From contig CM043705.1 in the NCBI GenBank assembly GCA_023935145.1, positions 56,328,084 through 56,392,083 on the forward strand: a stretch of DNA of 64,000 nt, given 5' to 3'. Below the pieces are notes generated by a model. It was not told where the DNA came from and searched no databases. It saw nothing but the letters and a program-made list of their open reading frames with translations. This DNA comes from Bretschneidera sinensis. Its lineage: Eukaryota > Streptophyta > Magnoliopsida > Brassicales > Akaniaceae. Shown in pieces: positions 20,933 through 33,086 of this stretch (positions within the stretch are counted from its first letter, which is position 1; each line of letters opens with the position of its first letter). The translations under genes were made by a program, and so were the position numbers.

Positions 20933-22369
20933 CACCCCCAAACTTATATATTGCTAGTCCCTTAGTAATACAAAACTAAAAACTAAAATGAAAAATAATG
21001 ACAACAGATAGATCCAATATCCATAGTGTCCACAAAAGTTTAGGTCTTCACACAAAGTTATGATGCGCTCTCATAAGCAAGCTTAACAAATATAAACATA
21101 TCTTTGCAATGAGTAAGAGTTTCGAATGCAAATCACTTTCATGAGGCAGGTTAAGACATCACAAGTTTGACTTTAGTGTGTGGTGAACTAGCACATAAAA
21201 GATTAGGTTTCCAAATAATTCTAATGTGTAGTGTTTCGATGAGTCAAGATTCACCAAATTTCCTATTAGAATCAACAAAAATAGCATAGTTTTTTTTTTC
21301 TTTTATTTGTGAGATTTTTGCCAAGTTAGTTCCCTGAAGCTTTCTATTTGACTCATGTAATGAGTGTTTAGCCAATGACTCCCTAACCAGATGGTCTTAG
21401 GGCATTAGGTGTAAAGACACCCCTAAGGACTTACTAACTTGAGTCAAAAAGGCTACGAAACTTAACAGGTCTTAATGCTTAGTTCCCTTAAGCTTTCTAT
21501 TTGACTCATGTAGTGAGTGTTTAGCCAGTGACTCCCAAACCAAATGGTTTTAGGGCATTAGGTGTAAAGACACCCCTACGGACTTACTAACTCGAGTCAA
21601 AAAGGCTACGGAACTTAACAGGTCTTAATGCTACCAATAAGAATTTCCAACTTTTGACATGACATTCACTACCTACTGAGGCAAGAGGGCCAGTTACTCA
21701 GTGGAAAGTTCTTTTTTTTATTTTTTATTATGCCAAAGCATTAATCTAACAGGTCATCTGGTTCACAGTCGAGCAAAAGAAACATGCAAATCAAAATTAC
21801 ATGTCATACCCCACACAATTATGTGCTAATGTGCTCGTGTTAGTTTAGGTCAAACTTGTGAATTCTTAAATGCCTAAAAGTAAGTGATCTATGTTCAAAA
21901 CTTAATTATTGGCCTATATTTTCAAAGTTTTAAGCTCACTTATGAAGTCAAATCATATTGTTTGTTTAGATCACCCAACATTTTTGGAACAGAATGAAGA
22001 TGCATTTATCTATAAAAACAACAAAAAAAAAATGGGACATAGTGTGTGTGAGTGTGTCCCCATACCCCCAAACTTAAATTGCTCATTGTCCCCAATGTGT
22101 GAATAGTATGGAAGGAGCTGACCTAGGAGATGGAGAACTATATGGCTGGCATGGCTCGTAGCACGCCCCCAAATTTCAACTGGATGCACTCACTCTGTCC
22201 TTGAAAAAGAAAGGCAAACAAACATAAAATGGAAAACAAGTAATAATAAACAGCTATAGAAAATTAAATACTAACAATAAAATAAAATAAAATACTAAAA
22301 AGGATATGCTTTGGGGTGCCTCCCATGAGTGCTAAGTTTAACGTTTTCAGCTAGACGGGGTATCCTCTC
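20933..22369 (-). other. Gypsy-B 3' non-coding region
   Basis: No coding capacity. Holds the polypurine tract beside the LTR and two further tract-like copies (plus view ATACCCCCAAACTT at 22062 and GCCCCCAAATTT at 22165). It also holds the block TGGGGTGCCTCCCATGAG at 22312-22329, shared with Gypsy-C (46432-46449 in opposite orientation), and a 153-bp tandem duplication. Confidence 0.7.
21328..21633. repeat. 153-bp tandem duplication in Gypsy-B
   Basis: Two adjacent copies (21328-21480, 21481-21633) starting AGTTCCCT and ending CTTAATGCT, with only scattered differences. A single related copy is in Gypsy-C at about 47155-47290 in opposite orientation. Confidence 0.85.
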
Positions 22370-23495
22370 ACTGCTGATCGTCGGGCGGTGCAGTCGAAGA
22401 GGTACTGGGTCCCAGAGGTAGGTGATCAAGAATGGCCTGTAGCATCGCCTCCTGTCGTGCAAATCATGCCTCCAAGCCATCTATTCGCTGGTGCACGAGT
22501 GATGTGGCTGCAGAGACCTCACCACGGAAGAAAGACAACTTAGCGAGAAAGTGTTGGGACTCTATGGGTCCAATGTCCGGATGGTCCTCCTCTCGCAATG
22601 GGCTAATTGCAGGGGTCTCTATCTCCATATGATCCTCCTCAACCCTCTCAGCTGTAGGTGCAGGGGCTGGGAGTCCTCAAAGCATATACGAGAGACTATG
22701 TGTCCATTGAGCCTTCCCGAAGAAATGATACTCTCGCACTGATCCATCACTGGTGGTCACCTTAATCCTTTTCTTCTTGAAGATGTACGAGAGTATGAAT
22801 GGGAATGGGAGCCCCCATGCATTGGCCGTGGTGGTCTAACGGCCATGGACATGATCCCAGAATTTATGCAGCTGGCTCCACATAACAGCTGGGAGAGAGT
22901 ACCAGTGGCCTCTGTGGAAGGCATATAACGTTTGTAGACACTGGTCTCTTCTCTGTATTTTGTGCCCCAATGGACACACATTACACTGGAGGATGGTGTC
23001 CACTTGCCAAAGCCGTGGAGGCAACTTGGACTGGCTCGCTGCATTGTTGTGTCTATCGACATACTGGCCAGCACACATATCCTCAATAATCGTAGACATA
23101 TCAAAAGAGTCCAGCTGTTCCTCGATATCGATGTCCTCCGGAGGGGACTCATCACAATAATGAAGAGCAGCCGCTATGTCGGCACTAGTCACCTCGATGG
23201 ATGTGCCCTGGACTGAGGAGGTTAATACGCCTGGTCTACTGCAGTCAAAAGACAGGCTCTCATAGAATTAGACTACCAGCTGGGTGTAGGCAGTCGAGCA
23301 GACTGGTTTAAAGAGCTTCTTCAGCCCTCGGTGTTTAAAAGCTTGGACTGCCCATTGAGTGGCATCCATTTGCTTGAAGACTTCATCGATGGCGAAAGTA
23401 GTCTCGAATAAAAGCTCTCTCTACTCGATGCTTGGCCAGGATGATTGGGCACGACTGCTCGAGGCACGGGAGGTGGAAGTGGTTTGCTTGGACAT
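22370..23495 (-). pseudogene. Gypsy-B env-like ORF (plant transposon protein domain)
   Basis: Minus-strand reading from ATG at 23495 (MSKQTTSTSRASSSRAQSSW), through FETTFAIDEVFKQMDATQWA, FKHRGLKKLFKPV, the longest open part EVTSADIAAALHYCDESPPE, LPPRLWQVDTILQCNVCPLG and FHRGHWYSLPAVM, to a glutamine/serine-rich end near 22370. At least three in-frame stops interrupt it. Its place between integrase and the 3' LTR, and the LW-x-F/I pattern, match the ORF usually called env-like in Athila elements (a putative plant transposon protein domain). I see no signal peptide or clear membrane segment, so envelope function is not supported. Confidence 0.55.
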
Positions 23496-23865
23496 GTTGA
23501 TCCTAGTTTCTGCCAAATTTGCGATCGATCTCAAATATTGTGAGCTCGATCGCAAATGTTGTACGCTGGATCGCACACGGTCAGTATTTTTCTCGAATAA
23601 CTTGTGGGCGACAAAAGACCAAGCTATGGTCTTATGGATCTGAGTGTGTTCTTAACCTCTTGCAAACATAATAGCACCCAATCATACACAATAAAACACA
23701 TATATATACTGAAAAGTGTAATGAAAAATATTAAGATCCGTGTGTTGAACAAAATGGGTACCTTATGTTTGGAAGGGATGTGTAATGGGGAGGGGGACGT
23801 GGCAGAGCTGGATTGTGGTGATGGTGGTTAGTGGTGATGGTTGGTGATGGTGATGCTGGAGTCAT

Positions 23866-23992
23866 TTGGTGGTGAGTGAGTGATGATTTAAAGAGAGTGA
23901 GAGTGGTGTGTTACGGAATGGAGAGTGCGAGTGCGTGAGTGTGAGTGAGTATGAAAAGTGGGTGAGTGAGTGAGTAAGTGTGAAGAGTGAAG
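23866..23992. repeat. GTGA-rich low-complexity tract
   Basis: Imperfect GAGTGAGT/GTGA repeats within Gypsy-B between the env-like ORF and integrase. ORFs made of SLTHSL-type residues here are an artefact of the repeat. Confidence 0.7.
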
Positions 23993-24269
23993 TGTTTAAG
24001 TTTATTACATGACTATCTACCACGAGTGCACTCGATCGCACTAGCTTGCTCTCGATTGCACTCTTGTGCTCGAGCACGCTGAATGGTGCACTCGATCGCA
24101 AGGAGTGTGCATGGACAAAAATAAAAAGTTACCGCAGCTGAAATGACAAAGTAGGAACAATACAACCTTACTATATGTTAGTGGCCTCAGTGCTACTAAC
24201 CTTAATAGAGATGCTTGAGCTGTATGGGTCAGTGAATATGAACTGCTCAAGCACTCTCGTGCTACAATG

Positions 24270-25571
24270 CTACTTGGTTGGAAGGAAGCACTTAGAGTCC
24301 ACCTCTTGTGGCTCTAGTGCTTGTATCTCAGCTATATACTGTACGGATTCAAGTGCCAAGTTTTCATCTCTCGGAGGGAAGTTAATATCGAAGTAGAGCT
24401 TGGCTCTATGTCCATTTGTCATAAAGGGCTGATTTTCGTTGGGACTACGGACCTCTAAAGCACCATGAGGGAAGACCTTGGCAACCATGTAAGGACCGTA
24501 CCAACAGGACTTGAGCTTTCCTGAGAATAGTCTTAATCTTGAGTCGTATAGTAGTACCTTTTATCCCACATGGAACTCTTTCCTCACTAGTTATTTATCA
24601 TGATAGGCTTTTGTCCGTTCCTTGTACAACTTGGCGTTCTCATAGGCATCATATCTCAATTCTTCAAGTTCATTTAGATGTAGTTTCCTCTTCTCACCCG
24701 CTTATTTCATGTCGAAGTTGAACTGCTTTATGGCCCAATATGCTCGATACTCTAATTCTACAGGAAGATGGCATGCTTTTCGAAAGACTAGGCGGTAGGG
24801 AGACATGCCAATTGGAGTCTTATAAGCTGTCCGATATGCCCATAGAGCATCATTTAGGCGTAGAGACCAATCTTTCCGATTAGGCTTCATTGTCCTTTCT
24901 AGGATTCCTTTGATCTCTCGATTGCTAATCTCCACTTGGCCACTGGTTTGAGGGTGATATGGAGTGACAACTTTATGAGTGATCCCATATTTCCAGAGTA
25001 GTTCGGCAAAAGAACGATGATGAAAGTGGCTGCCCCCATCACTGATAATTGCTCTTGGAGTCCCAAATCGTGTAAAGATGTTAGCCTGTAAGAACTTTAC
25101 AACTACTTTGTGAACATTAGTTTTTGAGGGGACAGCCTCGACCCATTTGGACACATAATCCACACCCACAAGAATATATAAATAACCAAAGGAGTTAGGA
25201 AATGGACCCATGAAATCAATGCCTCATACATCAAAAAGTTCAACTACATGAATATTCTGTAGGGGCATATGATTTTGGGAAGAGATGTTACCTGTCTGCC
25301 ATAATCTATCACATGAGTTGCAAAAGAAGAAATCATTTTTAAACAGATTAGGCCAATAAAAACCAGATTGTAGTACCTTAATAGCTGTTCGTTTTGCCCC
25401 AAAATGTCCTCCACAAGCAAACTGATGGCAATGTTGTAATAAGCTTAAGTGCTCCTCTTCTAGAATACATCGTCTGATGATTTGATCGGGGCAGAATTTG
25501 AAGAGGTAAGGATCATCCCAATGGTAGTGTCTTGATAGAGATAGCAGCCACTTCTTTTCTTGTGTGGTCAT
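24270..25571 (-). pseudogene. Gypsy-B integrase
   Basis: The minus-strand HHCC zinc finger is in 25571-25250 (CHQFACGGHFGAKRT, then FYWPNLFKNDFFFCNSC). The core domain follows with the catalytic residues in [16 protein letters not shown] and [16 protein letters not shown] (the D, D, E triad). [19 protein letters not shown] and [20 protein letters not shown] close the conserved part. The C-terminal region continues with stops to about 24270. The tryptophan before GIDFMG is a TGA stop, splitting an otherwise long frame. It would insert the cDNA if intact. Confidence 0.85.
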
Positions 25572-27383
25572 ACCTGGGGGAAAAACTTTTGCAGTTAAAT
25601 AATTTACAATATCAGCATACTATGGAAGTTTTACCTCTAGAGCGAACAATTGTTCATCAGGGAAGTTCTCATTCAGAGGTAATTCTTTGTCGTCATTCTC
25701 ATAGGGTAGCCTTGACAAATGATCTACAAATGACTTAGACATTCATCAAAATTGGAACTAAAGACAATGAAGTCGTCCATGAATACCTCAATGTATTTTT
25801 TCCACCATATCGAAAAATATGCTCATCATACATCTTTGAAAAGTGGTTGGTGCGTTGCATAATCCGAATGGCATCCTCCGATAAGCAAATATACCAAAAG
25901 GGCATGTGAAGGTAGTCTTTTCTTAATCCTCGGGCGCTATAGCAATTTGGTTGTACCCAATGTACCCATCCAAGAAGCAGTAATAATTGTGACTAGCTAA
26001 TCTCTCTAACATCTGATCAATGAATGGCAGAGGGAAGTGATCTTTTCTGGTTACTTTGTTCAATTTCCAGTAATCAATACATACCCTCCAACCCGTTGTT
26101 TTTCTTGTAGGCATGAGCTCCTCATTTTCATTTTTTACAACGGTAATCCCACTCTTTTTAGGAACAACTTGGACCAGACTCACCCATTTACTGTCCAATA
26201 TGGGGTAGATAATGCCAACATCTAGTAGCTTCAATACCTCGGCCTTTACTACCTCTTTCATGTGTGGGTCAAGTCTTCTTTGAGCATCTCGAGTGGGCCT
26301 TGCTTCTTCTTCTAGGTAGATACTATGCATGCATTTGGCTGGACTTATCCCTTTAATGTCAGCAATGGTGCATCCAATGGCAGATTTATGCTCCCTAAGA
26401 ACTCTTAATAGCTTCCCTTCTTCTCCATTACTCAAATTAGCAGCCATGATCACAGGTAAGGTCTTCTTTTCTCCCAAATAGGCATACGTTGAATGCTTGG
26501 GCAGCTGCTTTAATTCCAATGTTGGTACTTGGATAATGGATGGAAGAAGAGTAGTATTAGTAGGTAAGAGAGATTCAAATGGAGGAGCATACTTACTTGA
26601 ATGTTTTGGAGAAGTCTCAAGGAGGTGCACAGTTTCAATAATGTTATTAGTCACATCTTCAAGTTCTTGCTTAATATCCTCTTCTGTGAAGCCATGGGTG
26701 AGAGTGGTCTCTAATGGTTTAATGTGTTGGACCTGAAAAGCTTGCTCGACAAAATTTTGTATCATGCATACATTAAAGCATTCCAAATCATCTTGAGGCA
26801 GTTTCATTGCATCAAATATTTTAAATTCTATTTTCTCATCATTGATTTTCATACTCACTATACCCTTTTTCACACAAATCTTAGTGTTGGTAGTTCTCAT
26901 GAAGGGTCTCCCTAATATGATGGGCAGGGATAATGGCATAAGGCATTCCTCCATATCTAGCACAATGAAATCAGCAGGTAAAATGAACTCACCAACCTTT
27001 ACTAAAACGTCCTCAAGAATACCCTTAGGTCTTTTAATACTCCTATATGCCAACTGTAAGGTAATGGAAGTCAGTTGTAGCTCCCCCAAACCTAGGGTTT
27101 CGAATACCGTGTATGGTAATAAGTTTACACCCGCTCCTAAATCTAGTAATGCTCTTTCGAACAGCTGATCACCTATTCTACAGGGAATAGTGAAACTACC
27201 CGGATCTTTTAGTTTTGGTGGGAGTTTTCTTAGTAGTACAACACTTACTTCTTCAGTTAATGCTACTGTTTCATGCTCTTGAAACTTTCTCTTATGAGTG
27301 CAACAATCTTTTAGGAACTTAGCATATGCAGGTATTTGGTGAATTGCATCTAATAAAGGAATGTTAATTTCAACTTTCCGCAA
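25572..27383 (-). pseudogene. Gypsy-B protease-RT with RNase H deletion
   Basis: 486 open codons, 27383-25923. The protease-like aspartate motif LLDLGAGVNLLP is at about residue 80. The RT starts near RRLDPHMKEVVKAEVLKLLD and includes GWRVCIDYWKLNKVTRKDHF and CFLDGYIGYNQIAIAPED. A TAA stop follows, then FTCPFGIFAYRRMPFGLCNA and, after a frameshift, the catalytic FMDDFIVF. At about 25740 the sequence jumps from NFDECL straight to DHLSRLPYEN, so the RT thumb and all of RNase H (present in Gypsy-C) are deleted. The segment then runs into the integrase finger. Confidence 0.85.
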
Positions 27384-27785
27384 GGTTTTGAAAATATCAG
27401 TCAGTTTATTGTCTTTCTTTTATTTTACTAACCTTTACGGGAAGGGTGGTGCATTCACCTTCTCCGTCTCACTTACCCTTGATGCTGATGGTGTCTCTTT
27501 GGATGCTGTTGCAGACTCGTCGAACCCTATCACTTTGCCATTTCTCAAGGTTGTGACAGCCTTCAGTTGTTGATGCCCCCAGGGTTAGGTAATGTTTGAG
27601 CTGGCAGCTCACCTTACTTTCTGCCACTTAGTTCTTTCGCCAGTTGTCCATTTGTACCTCTAGCCGTTGGATGGCTTGTTCATGTTTTGCTGTGGTTTGT
27701 CTAAGTTCAGTTCGAAATTGCCTTTCATCTGCCATGAACTGATCTTGTGAGGTCATTAATTATTATTGCTGAGTGGCCAATTGTC

Positions 27786-28985
27786 TCACAAGACTTTCGA
27801 GGTCATTCTTCTTTGGTTTGGGAGCATTATGGGCTGCTGGTTGGCAGTTTCGTTGCTGCCCTTGCTGGTTAAGGGTATTTTGATTGTTGTTCCAAGAGAA
27901 GTTTTGGTGGTTTCACCATCTAGGGTTGTAAGTGTTTGCATATGGGTTGTTCTTCGGTGGATAGCTGTTAGGTCCCACGTAATTTGCTTGTTTCGGATCT
28001 GCAGGGGAATACAAAGGGCAGTATTATGATCCAATTGGGAACATATAGCACACACCTAGAGTGGTGTAGTTGGTAGGTTAGATGAGGCGTTTTGAGCAGT
28101 CATGGCTTTTACCAACAGGTCTAGTTTCCTTTCCACAGCAGCTATTTGAGGAGAAGATCCTCCATTTAGATTTACCTTGTACACACCCTTACTTTTGGTT
28201 ACATATCTTCCTCGAGAGGATAACTGCTGAGTGTGCTCACTTAGGGTTTCGAAAAGTTCCATTGCTTCTTCACTGCTTTTCTCCATCAGCACTCCTCCAC
28301 AACCTGAATCAACAATATTCTTGTTAGTATCACTCAAACCTTCATAGAAAGCTTGTACCAGTTCGTCTTGAGGTAGGTTATGATATGGGCATTCGAGTAG
28401 CAGCTCGTTGAAGTGTCCCCACGCTTCGAAGAAGAGGTCCCCATCCTTTTGTTGGAAGGACTGAATCTTCTTCCTTATTTGCCTTGTCTTTTGGGCTGGG
28501 AAAAACTTCCTTAGGAATTTGCTAGCCAACTCCTCCCAAGTGTGGATAGAAACTGCTGGCAAAGAATTATACCATAATTTAGCATTATCTTTTAAGGAAA
28601 AAGAGAAAAGAATTAACCTTATTCCTTCTTGGTCTAAGCCTTGGATGTGCTTGAACTTGCAAAGATCGAAAAATTCTCGAAGTGGCAAGTGTGGATCCTC
28701 ATTAGGAGTACCCCTAAAGTGGGTCAAACTATTCAATATTTGCAGTGATATGTAATAGTTTCCTGCCTCCTCAGGTTGATATGCAATATATGATGGTTGA
28801 TCAATGTTCCGTGGGATGAAGGAATGCTTCATCGGTACTCGGGTAGATGGTTGCTAGTTTTCGAGCTATTCTGCCATTGGTGCTTCGTTCTCGAATTCTT
28901 CTTCGTTTTCCTCGAAGTTGTTCCTAAGCCTTTGTCGGATGGTTCACTCAAGCTTAGGATCAAGAGGAAACAATATTCGATGTCG
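27786..28985 (-). pseudogene. Gypsy-B gag
   Basis: Minus strand. A degraded start near 28985 (RQRLRNNFEENEEEFENEAP) leads into 258 open codons from 28832, with the retrotransposon-gag core FFDLCKFKHIQGLDQEG, LKDNAKLWYNSLP, WEELASKFLRKFFP and ELVQAFYEGL. One in-frame TAG (28056-28058) is followed directly by the CCHC knuckle CAICSQLDHNTALC. Reading continues to 27786. Apart from the start region and this stop the capsid is well kept. Confidence 0.82.
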
Positions 28986-29293
28986 GGATCGAAGTCCGTG
29001 CATAAATCAAGTAAACCAGCTTCAGTGCAGCAGTTCAACTCTGCTACTCGGGTAACTCTCTGCCCTAATTGTGCTCGATCGCACAGAAGGGTGCGATCGA
29101 TCGCAAGTATCATAGAAAGTGTGATTAGGGTTTGATATGCCTGAAACATAAAGGAATTTGATTAGGGTTTGATGAAAATAAAAAATAAAGGTTAAAAACA
29201 GAAACTAAAATTTTTTAGAAAAATTAAAGTAAAATAGAATAATGATAATTAAACTAAACGAAAGTAATTCTAAAAGGAAATTTAGCGCAATCC

Positions 29294-29314
29294 TCAACAA
29301 CAGCGCCAAAAACT
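29294..29314 (-). other. Primer binding site of Gypsy-B
   Basis: On the minus strand the LTR end CAACA is followed by AGTTTTTGGCGCTGTTG. It resembles the tRNA-Asp type site TGGCGCCGTTGCCGGGG seen in Gypsy-C, with changes in the second half. Confidence 0.7.
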
Positions 29315-30629
29315 TGTTGTGTGTTTATCTACCTAAATAAATAAGTAAATAACTATACAGTTTTACTTGCAAGTGCACAAGGTCAATGGTAGTATAGTGT
29401 GCAAGTGCGAGATCATTTCCACAGGGATTGGTGAATTTCGTTTTAGAATTAGTTTTTTAATAAAAGAAGATCAAAATAACTGTTGAATGTGAATTAATAA
29501 TAATGAGACATACAGCTTTGATATCCACCACTAGTCATACAATGAGAAATAGGTCAATGCACTATCCTTCCTATGAATACCTAATGGTTGCCAACCTAAG
29601 GGCATGGTATCTTCTCCTTAAGCTATTGATTTCCCTAAGCACCAAGTTAGACATGGTATCTACTCTAACTCTTTTCTTTCTTAAGGAATTCAGCATGGTA
29701 TCTACTGAGTTGTTCCTTAAGAAAGCATAAGATTTAGGGAAATCGACAACCACATGAGACCTAGGGTATGGTATCTACTCCCGGTTTCCCACGTTGATTA
29801 ATCCAAGAATCTGGTGTGGATATCTTTTGTTACTATTGTTAGGCCCAAGACTCGGTCATTCAAATTGGTCTAACTAACTAATCCATATCACATGCACATA
29901 TTGATCAGACATACACACATGAGGAATGTAAATAAGCACAGGCATTAATCAAGTTTAAGTATCATAATCAAGGCTATTGCAAAGATAATCAATGAATGTA
30001 TATATGGGAAAGCATAACTAGGGCTTCAATTGAGCCCTATAAAGAGTTAGTTACACATGCTGTCTAAGATAAACATCATAGCATAAACTAAACATAAACT
30101 ATAAAACCCGAAGAATACTGTGGAGACGGGCTGTCAATCCTCTCCAAAGCTTACAACTACAAGCTAAGCAAAAGATAAAAGAAGTGATGTCCTTTGTGTG
30201 TGTTTACAGGTGTATTTATAGGGGTTGAATAACCTAAGAAGACTCAGGAAACCCTAAACTTCCTAAAACGTAAAACCTTCTCTTTTTCCAAAACTGGTTC
30301 TGCCGTTTTACTGTTCATGCCCGTACATGTGCACTCGATCGTATGTGTTTTGCGCTCAATCGCAAGGCTACACTCGATCCTTCTTGTGTGCGCACGAGCG
30401 CTTATGCGCTCGATCGCACCCAATAGTGCGATCGATCGCACTTTTGCCAGTAGCTGCTCCAGGATTTCTAGGTTTCTTCCTTTAGGTGCTAAAAATGCTT
30501 CTTTTTATCCAAGACCCTATAAAAACATGTGAAACACAGAAATGAAGTAAAATGGACAAAATTATCATTACTAAGGACTTAACAAATGTAAATAAGGGGG
30601 CTTAAATATGAATATTTAAGCATCTATCA
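29315..30629 (-). repeat. 5' LTR of Gypsy-B
   Basis: 1315 bp, TGTTGTGTGTTTATC to AAGCATCTATCA in plus view. Holds the CTCGATCG motif array at 30330-30445. Differs from the other LTR by scattered substitutions and a few small indels. Confidence 0.88.
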
Positions 30630-30634
30630 ACTAA

Positions 30635-31446
30635 CAAGAACACCAACACAGGAAGGTAACTTTTACTTTCTATCTTTAATTGATGATTATTAAAGAAAGG
30701 TTTGGGTTTATTTGCTTAAAAATAAATCAGATGCTTTGAATAAATTTGTGGTGTGGAAAAAGTTGCTAAAGACTAAAACGGGTAGGGTAGTCAAGCCTTT
30801 ACGAACCGATAATGACTTAGAATTTTGCAATAAGGATTTTGACAAATTTTGTTAGTTAAATGGCATTCTAAGACATAGAACAGTTGTAAAAACACCTCAG
30901 CAAAATGGAGTTGTTGAGAGGATGAATAGGACCTTTATGGAAAAGGTTAGGTGGATGTTAGTTAGGTATGGTTTACTAAATTATTTTTGGGGGGAAGCTG
31001 TGTCTACTTCTGCATACTTGGTAAATAGATTACCCTCTAGAGCTTTAGAGCTCAAGACTCCCATGGAAATATGGAATGGGAAACCTCCTGAGTTGAGTAA
31101 CCTTAGGACTTTTGGGTATATTGCATTTGCACATCAAAAGGATGATAAACTTAACCCAAGGTCTAGAAAATGTGTGTTTCTAGGGTATGGTGATGGGGTT
31201 AAGGGGTATAGGTTGTGGTCCTTAGAACAAAAAGGAATGAAACTCATAATAAGTAGGGATGTTATTTTTAATGAATTGTTATTTCCCTATTTGGAGAAAA
31301 CTAACCTTGCAGGGGCTTGTGAGCAAACCACTCCAGAATTTGTGGAGCATTGCATCAAGGAAAATTCAGTTCAGATAGAGCAACGAAGGCAAAAGGGTTC
31401 GGACCAGGTAGAGCCCATTGATGAAGGCCATGCTCAGGATACTTAA
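30635..31446 (+). pseudogene. Copia-A2 integrase core
   Basis: Reading resumes after Gypsy-B. It shows LIDDY, a stop (TAA at RVW), VYLLKNKSDALNKF, the LRTDNDLEF catalytic region and, with another stop, HRTVVKTPQQNGVVERMNRT (the catalytic glutamate in GVVER). From 30922 the frame is open: YFWGEAVSTSAYLVNRLPS, KCVFLGYGDGVKGYRLW, ISRDVIFNE. It ends at a TAA after EGHAQDT in the spacer to RT. The same gene in A3 and A4 allows the stops to be recognised as secondary. Confidence 0.85.
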
Positions 31447-32560
31447 TATGAGGCTAAACTAGAAGGGGATGATGCAGCAAGTCAGAATGACTATCAACTC
31501 ACAAAGGATCGAGAAAGGAGGGTGGTCAGACCACCTTTGAGATATAGGTTTGCATATGCTAATGTAGTAGCTCCTTATTCAGAAGGAGGGATGGTTGAAC
31601 TAGAAACTTACATGGAAGCCATGGAATGTAAGGATTCGTCAAAGTGACAGCTAGCTATGGATGAAGAAATGGATTCTTTGAGGAAGAATAACTCTTGGGA
31701 ATTGGTGCCCAAACCAGAAAAACAGAGAGTTGTGGATTGTAGATGGATCTACAATATCAAAGAAGGGAACACTCCAGGGGATGAAGTCCAGTATAAAGCT
31801 AGGCTAGTGGCGAAGGGGTTCACACAAAGAGAAGGGATATGAAGTACAAGACGATAAGGATAGTATTGGCAATGGTGGTCCAATTCAATTAGGAAATCGA
31901 GCAAATGGATGTGAAGACAACGTTCTTACATGGAGGGCTTGATGAGACCATCTACATGAGGCAACCCAAAGGCTATGAGGAAGAAAGATAGGGAGAGTTG
32001 GTGTGCAAATTGAAGAAATCTCTCTATGGCCTGAAGCAATCACCTCGGCAATAGAACAAGAGGTTTGATTCCTCTGTAACTAGCTTGGGTTTCATGAGGA
32101 GCTACTATGATTCCTACTTATATTACAAGGGGCACAAGATGGAGGAAGTGGTGATCATCCTCATCTATGTCGATGATATGTTGCTGGTTGGGAGCAGCAT
32201 AGAGAGGATAGAAGAATTGAAGTCTCAACTCAATGAGGAGTTTGAGATGAAGGATCTTGGCCAAGCATAGAAGATCCTTAGGATGAATATAACCCGAGAA
32301 AGGGAGAGAAACAGATTAGAGATCTCTCAAACTTCCTACATAGAAAAGATGATATCTAAGTTCTCTATGGAAGATAGCAAACCAGTGAAGGTTCCCCTTG
32401 CTGGTCATTTCAAGTTCTCCAACGATCAATGTCCGAGATCGAAAGTGGAGAAGAAGGAAATGGAAAAAGTCCCTTACTCTAGTGCGGTTGGTTCAGTTAT
32501 GTTCACCATGGTAAGCACTATACCTGATATTGCTCATACAATAAGTGTCCTCAGTAGGTT
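31447..32560 (+). pseudogene. Copia-A2 reverse transcriptase
   Basis: Starts with the spacer and SLRKNNSWELVPKPEKQRVV, then CRWIYNIKEG and ARLVAKGFTQREGI. A short deletion removes the DYNEVFSPV-type motif. Reading continues in other frames through [35 protein letters not shown] and the catalytic LIYVDDMLLVGSS near 32160-32200, then FEMKDLGQA, a stop, and SKFSMEDSKPVKVPLAGHFK. Unlike A3 and A4 this copy keeps the RT centre. Several frameshifts and stops disable it. Confidence 0.85.
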
Positions 32561-33086
32561 TATGAGTAATCCCAGAAAGGAGCATTGGCTTGGGATGCAG
32601 TGGCTGCTAAGGTACTTTAAGGGAAGCCCAGAAGTAGGGCTGGCTTATGAGAAGAGGGGTAAGTCCATCTGTCTTGAGGGTTATGCTGATTTGGACTATA
32701 GAGAAGACTGGGATAAAAGAAGATCAATTACCTCCTACTTCTTCATCTTAAACGGATACTGTGTAAGTTGGAAGGCTTAATTGCAGCCGGTGGTAGCACT
32801 CTCAATAACCGAGGCTGAGTACATAGCGGCAACGGAAGCAATAAAGGAGGTTATGTGGTGCAAAGGGTTGTTGGAGAAGTTGAAGGTCCTGAAAGAGCAG
32901 GTGGTGGTGTATTTGGATAGCCAAAGTGTGTTGCACTTGTGTAAGAATTCGGTGTTCCATGAGAGGACAAAGTACATGGATGTTCGGTATCATTTCATTC
33001 GGGAAAATGTTACGGAAGGATGCATTCATGTGGACAAGATAGCCACGGAGGAAAATCTTGTAGATTTAGGCACTAAGGTTCTACCT
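32561..33086 (+). pseudogene. Copia-A2 RNase H
   Basis: FMSNPRKEHWLGMQWLLRYF, GKSICLEGYADLDYREDWD, an in-frame TAA after SWKA (32778-32780), then ALSITEAEYIAATEAIKEVM, YLDSQSVLHLCKN and HERTKYMDVRYHFIREN up to GTKVLP. There Copia-A3 is inserted. The last 17 codons are at 38801-38856. Confidence 0.85.

Larger units (their letters stand above)
19611..30629 (-). mobile_element. Gypsy-B, Athila-like LTR retrotransposon
   Basis: 11.0-kb minus-strand element inside Copia-A2. LTRs lie at 19611-20932 and 29315-30629. The order on the minus strand is 5' LTR, a TTTTTGGCGCTGTTG primer site, gag, protease, RT, [deleted RNase H], integrase, env-like ORF, a long 3' non-coding region, polypurine tract and 3' LTR. 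Flanking bases ACTTG (19606-19610) and ACTAA (30630-30634) look like a decayed 5-bp duplication. Joining the flanks restores the A2 integrase sequence. Lineage is judged from RT motifs and from the env-like ORF after integrase. Confidence 0.88.

Noticed and set aside
22370..23495. Interpreting the Gypsy-B ORF as a true viral envelope
   Set aside because: No signal peptide, membrane anchor or cleavage site is visible; only position and the plant-transposon-type domain support the env-like label.
23866..24101. SLTHSL-rich minus-strand ORF
   Set aside because: Produced by the GTGA-type simple repeat in Gypsy-B.
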